The notes under the pieces: generated by a model
The model's input: only the letters and a program-made list of their open reading frames with translations
Databases searched by the model: none
What the model was told of the DNA's origin: nothing
Translations under genes and position numbers: made by a program
NCBI GenBank assembly: GCA_000349905.1
Contig: KB722744.1
Span: 552,436 to 578,841 of the forward strand
Reading direction: 5' to 3'
DNA length: 26,406 bases
Source of the DNA: Volvariella volvacea V23
Taxonomy: Eukaryota; Basidiomycota; Agaricomycetes; Agaricales; Pluteaceae
In this document: piece by piece, positions 8,751 through 20,600 of the stretch
Position numbering within the stretch: the stretch's first letter is position 1
Layout of the letters: every line of letters starts with the position of its first letter

Positions 8751-10082
8751 CCAGAGAAGGGTACATACGATACCCTCCAATTATTCGAACTTCGCGTCAT
8801 CTGGAATACAGAGTGCCTTTGCGTAATAGCCGGTCCGTCGAAAAAGAAGCTAGAACATGGAATGTCCACAACCTGAATTGAGCCGCGGCTTCAGGCCTCA
8901 GGAGTAGCTGCAAACCTGTACGTAGCCCTTGACCCTTCCAATCTGATGAGCACTTTTCTCACCTCAGAAGGGAGAGCTTCCACGACTATGGTTGTAACAG
9001 ATAAACGAGTACTGCTCACCAAATTTGGGCTTGAGAATCGCGAAGTGTAGCGTCTAAATAAAACCAGGGCTGAAATCGGCCGTTCAAACTTGTCTCGCGT
9101 GAAGGAAAGAAGTCATATCTCGGCAAAATGGCAGACCAAGTCGCGTTTTAGGTGATCCCGCACCTTAAAACGTCAGCGTCGGACGGTCGACAGCATAGAT
9201 CACCGATAGGGTGTTGATCAGTTAATTGGTTAATATACATCACGGAACATAATAGAAGAAAAAGTGCACAAGTACCGGGCCACCCTCCTCACTCTGCAAT
9301 TCCTTCGTTACAAAAAACAGCGATAGCTATGGATCGCAACTCACGTCCCAAAATATTGCAATCCAATTATAGTGTCAGGGGGCGAAGAAGACCCAACTTA
9401 ACGGCACGGAATCCTAGAAACGATTCCGGAATCAAGCTAGAAACGGGAGCGAAGACCATTACGTCAACGATAAAGCCTTCAGACTCGTATCCCCTGTGAG
9501 TTGGGGATGGATATAGAACTCGGCAAGATCAGAAATAGCCAAGTAGAAAATAGTCATCCCCACAGACGAAACTGGACACGGTAATCCCAAAGAGCCGGAA
9601 TCAAGAATAGTTCTTCAGCTAGCACCTGAAACGGAATGGGGGACCAGTTGAGAAAAATAGCGAAAAAAGGTGAGGGTGCATTATCTCGCTAGTCGAAAGC
9701 AACTTCCTTCTGTTTAGACGCTGCGTAGAGATTCCGAATCTTATAGCACTCATTTCCCAAAAAAAAAAAAAAGACACAACGCCCGATTTCAACGGTTGCA
9801 TTCTATTCATGGGATGTCAACGAAACCACGAACCAAGCCATTAAACCAAACCAAACAAAAACGAGAATCGGTATAACCAATCTACGACAAAACAACTCAA
9901 TTAGCTGGCTAATGCGAAAATCAGAGCGAAAACAAAAAAAGGACAGGGAGGAAGTTCAGATGCAAATTGTAGATGAAAGTCCGGATTTGATGAGTGAAGG
10001 GATTGATGTGGATGGAAAGCAGTTTAGATGCTGTGACCCTCAGTTAGTTCAAGTTACGGTCACGGGGAGAGGGAAGTGGGAG
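8751..10082. other. Intergenic region between transporter 3' end and decarboxylase promoter
   Basis: About 1.3 kb with normal CpG content and no coding frame that I find convincing on either strand. It should contain the 3' UTR of the minus-strand transporter gene and the upstream control region of the decarboxylase gene. Landmarks are a run of 13 A at about 9759-9771 and a short imperfect palindrome (GGAATCCTAGAAACGATTCC near 9408). No tRNA or repeat was seen. Confidence 0.5.
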
Positions 10083-13000
10083 TTATACTGACCCAATGGC
10101 TTTCATCAATGCAAACCCAACCGTCGCGATAACCTGTCGACGCGCATGAGCATCGATCCTCCCCGTACACGAAAAGTAAATAAGAAACAAGACCTACCAA
10201 AGTCGCGATCATGCTTGCCGGCACACCATTCCTCAGGAAATCGACATTGGAAAGGTACAGCTCTCCAAGTTCATCTTCTTGTGTTGCCCTACAACACCAA
10301 AAGCGTACGGTGAGACTTGAACTTGAACCCAACCCGGAATTAGACCTACGCAGTTTGATTGGGGAATCCAGATACCGGCATGCCCATGCCCGCCGAGCAG
10401 ATCAACGCAGTGATAAACACCAAGATGTTTTCATGTCCGCCCAAGTTTCTCCCTGCTTGTTGAGCAATAGGAGCGAGAAGAACGCTAGCTATTGTGTGGC
10501 TGATGAACGTTGAGATGATCTGTACAAGTGTGAGCGATGAGTGGCAAAATCAGAGTAGAGGGGGGTGAAGACGCACCAAGACGATCGGAGAGAAGATGAG
10601 CACGACGGTGTACAAGTCGAATCCGTCAATCAACTCTTTGATGACGCCGTCCAAAACTTCAAGAAGCCCGCTCTGCACGACTCCCTTGCCGAGTGCAATA
10701 CCGCCCATAGCAAGGAACACGATCGTCCACATAAACTGGTCAAAGTCGTCCTATCACACCAAAAAGTCAGCATCCCGCTCACCCCTCAAACAACCAACTA
10801 CAGGAATGACGAAATGCATCCCACATACCTTCTTCAACACCCCAGTTGAAAAGAACGCCACAATCGGGATAAGCGCCACAATCCCCATATCCCCAATCAC
10901 GCTCTCAATCTGATGTGCCACGCACCACAGCCCGATCGTGACCACGCACACAATCGTGACCCACCACTGCTTGACCGTGAACTTCTCCCTCGTCGGCCGG
11001 ATCGCCTTGATCTCGATATAGCCCTCGGTCGGGTCCGGGTGCCGGCTAGGGTTGTAGGTGATGAGGAGGAGGAGCCAGATGAGGACGATGGAGAGGAAGG
11101 AGACGGGGAGGGCGACGGCGAACCAGGCGGCCCAGGACGGTTTGGGTTCCATGTAGGAGATGGCGATGAGGTTTTGCGGGGAGGAGATAGGGGAGGATTG
11201 GCCGCCTATGTTGGCTGCTAGGGCGATGGCGAGCTACGGGGAGGGGTTGGTTAATTGGTGCAGGTGTAAGTGAGTAGATGAGGGGCTTACGATGAGGCAG
11301 GGTCCGAAAGATGATTTGGGAGGGATTGTGCGGAGTATTGGCTGCGAGGCGGGGTCAGTGAGTTATAATAAATGGACATGGTTGATACTCGTACCTTGAT
11401 CAGGGTGAAGCATAGAGTCGGAGCAGCGACGTTACTAAACACAGAACAAAATCAACTTGACATTCCCCGAAGACAGCGATAGACCCACCTAATCCACATG
11501 CTAGCGAAACAAGAAACGCCCATAAACGTCAACAAGACCATGCTAGGCTTCGACCCAGCCAGACTCAACACCCTCGTGATGATCACTTTGTCAATGTTCG
11601 TCTTGCTCAGCGCCGATGAGATGGTGAAGCCGCCTATGAGGAGCATGATGGTCGGGGAGAACATTATCGAGAAGATGTACCTATAGAATTTGGGAAATTA
11701 GTGTTATACGAGCCAAGATGGGAGAGGCGCTGACTTTGTAGCTTCGGGTCTCCCAAGGACTTCTCCCAGGCTTCCATCTTCGTTCGTTTTGCGAATGACT
11801 TTGAGTAGAACCAGGAGAAGCGGGACAGACATCGAAGTGACGAACAGAGGCACAGCCTGAAAAAAATCCAACATAAGCATCCAACTCCTTACACCTCAAA
11901 GTAAAAAACACCAAAAAGACAAAACAAAAACCGACCTCGGTGGCCCACATAACCGTACAAAACATCAGCACCGCAAAACACCTATTAATCGCCTGCGCGA
12001 CCTCCACCTCCCCGTCCTCCCCGCTCTGCCCCAGCTTGATCGTCTCCACGTTCAACAGCGCGACAAAGAACAGCATCGAAGCGATCATCCACGCCTTCTT
12101 CTTCGTCAGCTTACCCCTGCCGAACCGCTTGCTCTCCCACTCGATGAGCACGTTCGGGCGTCGCCCGCCGCCGACTTTGAGTTTCGTGCCAGCGCCACCG
12201 ACGCCGCCCCGGGGGTGTGCACCGGAGCGGGAGCGAGTGCGGTGGTTGGACGCCCCGCGGGCCTCGAGATCCGCACCAGCACCGCCGCCACCGCCCGCAA
12301 CGGAATCAAAGAGCTGCTCAAACTCGTCGTCGCTCTCCACTCGGACGCTCCCGATCCCCTTCAACAGCCCCGCCTCGTCCTCGTCCTCCCCATCCCCTGC
12401 TCCTGCTCCTCTCCCGCCCACGCCGCCGCCGTTGCCCGCGAGGGCGAGGCGGCCCTCGCCGCGGCGCTCGGCGTTGATCATCTGGCGCCAGACGGTGTCG
12501 CGCTCCCAGGCGATGTTCTCGCGGACGTGCAGGCGGAGCTGCTGCTTGGCGAGGGAGATGTCGCCGCGGACGACGCAGCGGGTGTAGAGGTCGATGAGGC
12601 GCGTGAGGAGCGCGGTGAGGTGCGCCTTGGATGTGGGCGTGAAGGGGAGGGAGAGGGAGACTCTGGTTGTCAGGTAGGGTTGTTGGAGCTGGGCGGGGAG
12701 AGGGTGAGACGGGTGTGGACAGGAATGGAGGGGAGGGGAGGGGAGGGGCGTACCTCGCAGTCGAGCACCTTGTCGTACTTTTTGAGCACCTTTCTGAACC
12801 CGGAGTAGTTGACCTCGACGTAGGACTTGAGGTTGGAGCCCACGACGAAGAGGTTTGTGATCTTGCGCTTGAAGAGGAGACGCATGTCGTACGCGTAGTC
12901 GCTGTTTGCTGTCCATAGCGAGGGGGCATTTGTGTTCGAGGGTCCTATGTTGGAGGGGGGAGGGTCAATATATGCCATTGCGGGACGGAGGGGTGGATAT

Positions 13001-14570
13001 ATGCGCATATACTACGCCACTACCAGACATGAAAAGGATCAAAGAAAAGACCGACCTGCATCGCCCAAAAACATCGAACTCGTCATGCTATCTTTCATGG
13101 CCGTGATCTTGTTCGTGATCTTGCCCAACGCAGACGTCGCCGTGCCGTCTCTCCTGTGTCCTGCTCCTGCTCCAGGGGCGAATGAGGAACCAACGACTGT
13201 AGCTGTTCCTGCGTCGGTGGGTTGAGCAGTGGTGGAATATACACTCTCGTCAAGCCCATGTACGCCTCCGTCAGAGGACGAGAAGCTGCTTCTGTGCGCA
13301 GAGGGCCCGTGGAGTCCAAATCCCGCGCCTAATGTATCAGACAACGAGGAAAAAGAAAGAAGAAACAACCATCAGGACGCGAAAGAAACTGGAGCATCAC
13401 ACCCACCTGGAACGGTCAACGAATCCTGCCTCCTCCTCCCGCCCCGTCCCGCAACGGCAGCACTGGGCCCTCTACTCCCCGACTTCCTGCTCGCACTCCT
13501 CGGCGGGCCGCCTCTCCTCCTCCTATCCACCGGACTCCTCGAGACGCTGTCATCATCATTATCCAGCCCCCCATCTTCCTCACCATCACCATATCTATAC
13601 ACATAATCATCCCTCCTCCCCTCCTCATCATCTCCATACTCGTCCTCCTCCTCTTCAGGATTATCCCTATACCTCCCCCTCTCTCCCCTCGCACCACCAC
13701 CACCAGCACGCCCACCGACCCAGACCCGATCCTGCTCCTCAACCTCCTCCTCGAGCTCCGCAACCGCATCCTCGAGCTCGCGCGCCTGCATCTCGTAGAA
13801 CGACACGATCTTGCGGAGCTCCTTGTCCAGCAGGGGGACAAACACCGCGTTCGGCCCCGTCGGGTTCTGCAGCGGGCTCGTGTTGGCTGCCTGGGGTGCC
13901 AGGAGGTTCTGGCCGTGCTCTGCGCCTAGCCCGTGTCCAGGGCCAGCGCCGAGGGGACGGTGGCTGGTGGAGGGGGAGCGAAAGAGCTGGTCGGGCGGAT
14001 GCGGGTCGTCTGTGTGCTGGATGAGGGCCTGCGCTTCCTCGCCGCGGCCGTCGAGGTTGGCCTCGAGGTCGCGGTAGGGTCTGTCGCGCAGGGGAGAGCG
14101 GGAGGCGGCGCTGCGGGCGGTGGTGGCTTCTAGGTGGTGGGATTGGGAGAGCTGCTCGTGTTGCTGCTTTTCGAGGTGGTAGATTGTCTTTTTGAGTGCA
14201 TCGTAGCTGTGGGAGGGAGGGGAGGGGGTGAGTGTTGGGATGGGCGTAGGGATGACACAAAGGGGTGGGGATGGGTGGGGTGTGGAGAGTATGAGAGCGG
14301 GGCGGGGAGGCGGGGAAGGGACGGTACGTAACGTAAGTGGTGTGCGTCCGTTTGAAAGAGAGAAAGGAGAGCTGGGAGGAGGGAAAGAATGCGAAAAAAC
14401 ACGCACGCGATGTACTCGTCCCACCAATCGGCAACGGCATTAAACTTGAGCGCAGAACTGTATCACTCCAGCGTCAGATCCGCATTCAAAAGCCCCCATG
14501 CAGCAGCATGCACAGTCCGGTGATGGCTACGAGGGTGGAGGTGGTGATGGCACACGAACCTAAATTTCAT
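10083..14570 (-). CDS. PHO91: SPX-domain low-affinity phosphate transporter (PHO87/90/91 type)
   Basis: An anion transporter of the DASS/CitMHS superfamily with an N-terminal inositol-pyrophosphate-sensing SPX domain; which yeast paralogue it matches is not decidable here. Exons (minus): 14570-14560, 14457-14407, 14206-13407, 13328-13056, 12944-12754, 12688-11936, 11856-11735, 11680-11489, 11434-11395, 11341-11291, 11233-10829, 10750-10577, 10519-10350, 10288-10198, 10133-10083; 3375 nt, 1124 aa, phases consistent. SPX is in three pieces: MKFSSALKFNAVADWWDEYI with YDALKK at residues 1-40, KELRKIVSFYEMQARELEDA near 140-190, and NYSGFRKVLKKYDKV near 420-440 with the phosphate-sensor lysines. 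About 12 membrane segments follow from residue 620. Signatures are SNVAAPTLCFTLIK, GGQSSPISSPQN and STFISHTIAS. It is longer than the usual 880-920 aa because of acidic and Gly/Arg-rich linkers. Promoter shared with the Maf gene. Confidence 0.93.
12724..12750 (+). repeat. (GGGGA)n tract inside transporter intron 5
   Basis: Four to five GGGGA units on the plus strand lie within the intron 12753-12689; the pre-mRNA strand is therefore CCCCT-rich and forms part of a pyrimidine tract. The plus strand has four closely spaced runs of four G, the minimal pattern for a G-quadruplex. Confidence 0.8.
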
Positions 14571-15395
14571 AGATTGTAAACCGGGCGGAAGGCCGTTTGC
14601 AAGTGGTAGCGGTAGTGGTAGAGATGTGCGTCGTCTAGCTCGTCTGGGACCTGTGCCTGTACTTGTGCTTGGATTTAGACTAGATGATGGTCGTGGCTGT
14701 CGTCGGTCTCTCCGCAGAGGCTGAAGCGGGATATACTCCTGATGACGATGCTGTTGCTGTGACTCCAATGTGGCAGAACCTGGGAACGGGACTAGATGGG
14801 AAATATGCGTGCAGATGCGGGTTGCACCACCGCGTCCACGTCAGAAATCCGAGTCGGAACCAGAACAGCAGGAAACCACGAGGAAAGGGAGAAGCAAGCC
14901 AAATGGGACAGCGTGGGCGGTGCGACGGCGAGCTAGTTTGGGAGGAAGAGCAGACGGGAACAAATTTCCTGAATTTTTCGAAAGGGACGAACGTGCCAAG
15001 TCCAAGCTCCGAGCTCGCTGTGATTGGCTGCCTCCTGCGGGCGCTTGCCCTCTCACCGACGCCGGCCCCGACTGAATGGCAAGCGGGATCGCGAAAACTC
15101 ACCTGTCGGCATCCCGGCGAGTGCGTGGGCGGCCTGGGATATCGATGGCGAGGGGCGAGAGTGGTGGTTGAGAGGAGAGCAGCACGATCAATCACAGTCT
15201 TGATTCTCGGATTGTCGTCATCGCCGCCGTCTCAGTCGCTACGCGGTGCAGCGCACGCAAAGGCTCATCTCAAAAGCTTGTTGGATGTCCCTCCCCTCGT
15301 CCCTCCCTGCTCTGGCCCAGAGGCTCCTGTGCCTGGGCGTGGGAAACAGCCGCATCCCTGCGGTCGCGACGCGCACGCTGTTCGACTCGGACCCC
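14571..15395. promoter_or_regulatory. Divergent promoter region, transporter and Maf genes
   Basis: The two genes start back to back, 14570 on the minus strand and 15396 (or an upstream in-frame ATG) on the plus strand. The region is GC-rich with many CpGs and no clear TATA box, which fits a bidirectional CpG-type promoter. Long open frames in it (for example 14684-15550) have no recognisable domain and run into the Maf exon in the wrong frame, so I treat them as chance. Confidence 0.5.
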
Positions 15396-16565
15396 ATGCC
15401 AGACCACATTCTCAGACACGCTCTCAGACTCCCCGCCATCGAAAAGCTCAAGGACAAACGGGTAGTGCTCGCGTCGAACAGCCCAAGGAGGAAGGACATA
15501 CTCCGTACCTTTGTGCGTGCGTAGCTTGCTCACTCCTGGTGGTTGGATGAGAGCTGATTTCAGCCTTTCCTTTCCTTTCCTCCTGTGGTCTCGAATGCAT
15601 GGATGTGCGTGTTGTAGGGTCTAAATCCTGACATCGTACCATCGACATTCGAAGAAAACCTTCCCCTCCACAGCTTCGACGATGTACACGAATATCCAGT
15701 CGCAACCGCCACGCACAAAGCCGTAGAAGTCTACGAGCGCCTAGTCGTGCGTCCGCCCTCTTTCTGACCCATACATCCTCACCTCATGATGGCTACAGGA
15801 AGAAGACCCAGACAACGCACCCGACCTCGTCATTGCAGCAGACACAGTCGTCTTCACCCACATCCAATCGTCAACCTCCCAAACATCCCACCTCGAGCTC
15901 GGTGGATACCGGCCGGATCTGCTGGAGAAACCGAGAGATAAACAGGACAACTTGCGGATGCTGTTGGATCTGAACGGGGGCGTCTGCGAGGTCGTCACTG
16001 GGGTTGTGGTTGGTGTGTATATGCGCATCTTTTGGCCTGATATGGAGACTCTGCTAATACACTTTTAGTGTTCCCGGTGCTAAGTTCGCCGGGATATATG
16101 ATCAAGTAGGCCCCCGCCTCATAACTCGGGTTGGACGCTCTCGCTCACTTGTTACTCAGATCAATTGATGAAAGAACGCTAGTCTACTTTGCTGACAACC
16201 CGAAGCATCTCATACAGGCTTATGTTGAAAGTGGAGAGGGGTTAGATCGGGCTGGGGGATTCGCTATACAGGTTTGTCCATGTCCATGTCCATACCCTCC
16301 CCCCTGTTTGCGTGTTTTTATGCGCATATATGCTGCCAATGGTACTGATCCGCGGGTACATCCCTGGATCTGTGCTCATTCCCAACTCTATTCACATCAC
16401 CCCTTGCACTGCTCGCTCACGCTCACTCCCCACTAGGGTCTCGGAGGCCTTCTCATCCGAAAGATTGAAGGAGACTACAACAACGTCGTGGGCTTCCCCG
16501 CGGCGTCGTTCTTCAAGTTGCTGGATCTGTTGGTGGAGGAGGATGACGAATTCTTGGAAATCTAA
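15396..16565 (+). CDS. maf: Maf-type nucleoside triphosphate pyrophosphatase
   Basis: Maf/ASMTL-N proteins hydrolyse non-canonical or pyrimidine NTPs to NMP and pyrophosphate. Exons: 15396-15512, 15618-15743, 15799-16012, 16069-16105, 16160-16271, 16437-16565; 735 nt, 244 aa, all phases consistent. Motifs in order are VVLASNSPRRKDIL (residues 22-35), PSTFEENLP, LVIAADTVVF, EKPRDKQDN, VVTGVVVVFP, and GDYNNVVGFP near the end. The family signature SNSPRR, the catalytic-region Asp in AADTVV and the KP.D motif are all there. A 20-residue insert between TVVF and EKP is longer than in bacterial members. In-frame ATGs at 15246 and 15285 would add an Arg-rich, acid-poor leader that could be a mitochondrial presequence or just 5' UTR; I chose the nearest ATG. 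Confidence 0.9.
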
Positions 16566-17387
16566 TCGGGAATGCTTTTTAGTTGTGGAGGGGTGATAGT
16601 CCAGCATGGTGGATAGCCATCGTGCGTGTATGTATGCCAGACCCGGTGTACTAGAACTAGAACGTTATCGGGCTGTCGAGTAGTTGTGATTGTCGAGTTT
16701 CGAGTTTGGCTGGGACTGGGTTTAGCCGACCAAACATCCCGCCAAGTCGAAAATCTCACACCCGAGCATTTCGTCGACCTCCAAGCCCTCTTCCTCCTCA
16801 TACGTACCCGCCTAGAGCCCTTCGACGTGTTATCGCCAGATCGAGGTCGACGCGGGCGCTAATCGGTGTCAGGCGCCAGTTTCGAGTCTAGACCCGGCGT
16901 GGTGACACGATCCTGTCCTGGTTCCCAGCAGTGGTACTGTACAGCACCAGTGAGGACTCATCGGCACCACCCTTTCTCGTCCGCTCTCCCAATCACATTC
17001 CCTGCATTCGTTCGCTTTTGGCGTTGGGGTCAATCTCGGGACCTTTAAGTTTCTCATCACTCAGTTTGGGACGCCGTTCAGGTTCGTTTTTCGCTTTTCT
17101 CGCGACTGTGATTGTGCTCGTGCTCCCATCGTCGACACGTAGCCGTCTGTGCTCTCATCTGTGTTCGTGCTGACGCTGACGCCGCGGGTTGCAGGTCGTA
17201 CGGCGTGCATTGTGTACGCACTCTAACCGTGCAAGGAAGCGAAGAGTTTCATCACAGTATCAAAACAGCACACAGCCAGTACAGCATACAGCCTCCTCTC
17301 GACAGCTTTGGGACGACTAGACGCCCGGGGTGTACCGCCAACCACAATCCGTCTGCGCACCGCTGCATTGGATCGCTCGAGGGGGGT
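16566..17387. other. Intergenic region downstream of Maf gene
   Basis: About 0.8 kb of CpG-rich unique-looking DNA. A short frame at about 16740-16862 (VENLTPEHFVDLQALFLLIR) looks coding-like but is isolated, has no splice partners I could find and no known domain. No tRNA, repeat or conserved motif was identified. Confidence 0.4.
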
Positions 17388-17393
17388 TATAAA
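17388..17393 (+). promoter_or_regulatory. Candidate TATA box of the TPR gene
   Basis: TATAAA in GGTTATAAAGGACG, about 290 bases upstream of the ATG at 17682. The distance leaves room for a leader intron: a good donor AAG/GTATGTG lies at 17468, and pyrimidine-rich sequence ends in TTTAG near 17634. Confidence 0.45.
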
Positions 17394-17681
17394 GGACGAG
17401 TGGAAGGAGCGGAAAGAAGGAAAGAGTCACCGGTTCCATCTCTCTGTGTAGAGCGGTGAAAGGATAAGGTATGTGCGCGTGATTGTGTTATTGTTATCAA
17501 AGGGGACTGACGTGATGTCTTCCCCAAACTTGTTGTCCTTTCATACCTCTCGTCTCCGTTCCGCTTTGCTCTTTACCCCGCGCTCAGTCTACTCCACCAA
17601 CTTCCCGCCTTTCCCATTCCATCCAATCATTTAGAAGCAAGAATCATAAATCGTATATAACAGCATTAGAAGCCCTGTACG

Positions 17682-20600
17682 ATGCCCGCCAAGTACTCGC
17701 ATGTCAAGAAACGCCCTACGGTCATTCCCAAGAAGCAAAGCAATAGCAGTGTCAGTGGGAACGCGAATGGCAAGGACGAACAACAGTCTTCCGCTCAAAG
17801 CGGAAATCAGAACAGCAGCACCAACAACGCAAAGACCTCCTCCCCTCCCATCTCTGTATCCAAGCGCAGCAACGGCCACCCTCATGGCGCACACCACCCA
17901 AACCCATACATCGACAAATCCATCTCTCAAGCCCTCACCGCCATCTCGCAACTGGAGCACACAATCTCGCGCATCCTGCTGCTTCGATACGAGCAGGACA
18001 TTGCGCGCCTGTTCTCGACGCACCTGCACGGCCTGTCGCTGATGCAGCTCCCGACGTTTGTGCTCCGGTGCGTGAGCGTGGGCGGAATGGGCTGGCTGGT
18101 GTGGAACGCCGGATGTGAGGAGGTGAGGGAGTTTTTCAGGGCGCTGGTCGGGATGGAGATGCGGGAGGCGGGGGAGAGGGTTGCGACGAAGAGCGTGTTG
18201 TGGTCGTATACGGCGCTGAGGCAGTTTGTAAGTCGTGTTCGCTCTGATGCGTTGTCGCTCTGTTGTTCTGTTCTGTTCTTGGTCGAGTCGGAGCTGATTG
18301 ATCGTGTGCAGGCACTGTCGAACAATATACCGATATGCGCAACCAAGGGGCTGCACTCGCTGCGGCTGCTGCCTTATTACCCAGCGCTGAAGCAGCACCT
18401 CGAGGCGCTGGAGGCGATGCCCCGCCCGACGTTTTCAAAGCCGCCGCATTTGGGGACGCTGAGGGAGGGCCAGAAGGCGCTCGAGGATGCGTGTGTGGTC
18501 AAGTTTGAGCATTTGTTGGGCCGGTTGGTCGGTGTTGCGACGGGTGGTGGTGTGATGGATGTGGGTAGAGGGGAGGGGACGTTGGGTGCAAATGGGGGAA
18601 ATGGAGGAGGGGTTACAGGGTTTGCGGGTGTGATTGGGGCGGTGTTGGGGAGTGCTCGGGGGAGGGTGGATGAGGAGGAGAGTGAGAGTGATTCTGGGTC
18701 TTCAGAGTCCTCGCTCAAGTCCAAGAGCAAGGGAAAGAAGAAGAACAAGGGATATGCAGGGTTGGATTATTCGGCCATCCCGCTTTCGTCGATTCCGCCG
18801 TTTTTGCAGACGGAGTGGATGAACTTTGTGGCTACGCAGCAGCAGAAGCAGAAGCAGCACTTGAAGAAGGATGGGTCTCAATCCAAGTCTCGGTCGAGCC
18901 ACCAAGACGGCGAAGAAGAAGAAGAATGGAGGCTGAAGCTCAGATATGGATATGAGAAGCTCGTCAAGACGCTGTGGGAGGTTGCGCTCGAGTTTGATGT
19001 GAGGGGGTACGGGCTCGTGTTGCGCGAGAAGCTCGAAAGGAAGTGGTGCGAGTGTGGGTGTTCGACGGATCAGCTGGGCGAGGTGTGTGAGCGGACGGTG
19101 AGGGAGGAGGAGGAGGGTGTCAGGAGGGGCAAGGGAAAGGGAAAGGGCGGTGAGAATGCTTCGGGCGGTGCCGTTGGTGCCGGTGCTGGTCGACGGGTGG
19201 GGAAGATGAGAGAGTGGGATGGGAGGGGGAGCGGAGTGTATGGATGGGAGACGGAGGAGGAGGAGGATGTGTGGGAGGTTCGGCTGGATTTTGCGATGAG
19301 CGCTGGGTCTACGACTTCCAGCGAGGGTAGCAACAACAAGACAGGTAGCAATGGGACGACTAAGAATGCAAAGAGTCCAAAAGGCAAGGCTGCCGGTGCT
19401 GGCAAGAACGGAAGCACGATGGAGAATGCGAGGGCTGAGGAGGACGGAGAGGATGAATTGACGATTGGAGAGGTTATGGAGTTGAGGTATTTGAGAGCTG
19501 AGCGGGAAAAGGAAATGGTAAGCGCCTTGCTTCTAGCATTTGGAGATTTTGGATGCTCATCTCGCTCCTCTATCAATTCATTGTGGATTGTATGACTTGA
19601 AGGGCAACGTGGCGTATAGAAAAGGAGACTACAAAACGGCCATCAAGTTTTACACCAGCGCGTACGAGATTGAGCCAGAGTTGCCGTATTACCAGCTCAA
19701 CCTCGCCGCTGCGCATTTGAAGTTGAACAAGTGAGTGTTTCGTTCCTAGATCACACGTTTTTACTACTTTGTTGGTTCACGCTGTTTGTGACTTGTTCTG
19801 ACGCATATATTCCCCTCTTGTAGTTGGATTGATGCGGAAGCGGCGTGTACGAAAGCATTGAGCCAGCATAAGAGTCCGAAAGGGTACTTTAGGCGCGCTC
19901 GTGCTCGGAGGATGTTGAATCGGACTCGAGAGGCGATAAAAGGTGCGTCTGATCAGCCCAAGAGCAATTACTGTATTTACTGATTGTGGCTGGGACGGAA
20001 TAGACTTGCGCACGGTGTTGAAGATCCAGCCTGCGAATGCTGAGGCATTGAAGGAGCTGCTGGAGATTACGCCGATTGAGGTGTCGTCGTTTTACGTTGG
20101 GAATGAGAGCGTCGGCGGCGCTGATGGGGAGAGTATACCGAAGAAGGGGAAGGAGAAGGAGAAGGGTGAAAGCGGACAGACTCATGGGAAAGGAAAGGGG
20201 AAGAGTAAAAGCAAAGAGAGTGTTGGCAGTAGTGGATCTACTGGTGGATCGGGATCGGGATCGAGTTCGTCGAAGGCTTTGTACACCTCGGATTATGCCT
20301 ATGGTTCTGGCTCTTCGTCTGGGTCGGGTTCGGGTTCGGGAAGTTCATTCGTGTCATCTGGGTCGTCTGGGTCATCGTCGTCATCGTCGTCGTACTTTTC
20401 TGGCTCTTCCTCGTCCTCTGGTTCCTCGTCTTCGTCTCGAACAACAACCCCAGAATCGACATGTAGTGTTTCGAATACCGATTCAGCACCCACCAGCACT
20501 GGCACCGGCGATACCAAATCCTCAGCTCCCCCTCTACCCTCCATAAACCCGTTACCCCGTGAAGACATCGAAAATATACCATGGAAGAAAACGGCGCTGG

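Noticed and set aside
11681..12916. 411-residue minus-strand open frame
   Set aside because: It contains real exon 6 of the transporter but also translates introns at both ends; replaced by the spliced model.
14684..15550. 288-residue open frame upstream of the Maf gene
   Set aside because: No domain, GC-rich promoter region, overlaps Maf exon 1 in another frame and ends in its intron. The Maf frame has clear family motifs and correct splice phases.
16626..16862. Coding-like short frame after the Maf gene
   Set aside because: Isolated, no homologous feel, no splice partners; noted only in the intergenic entry.
17927..18438. Minus-strand open frames opposite the TPR gene
   Set aside because: Shadows of GC-rich plus-strand exons; no domain and no splice logic of their own.
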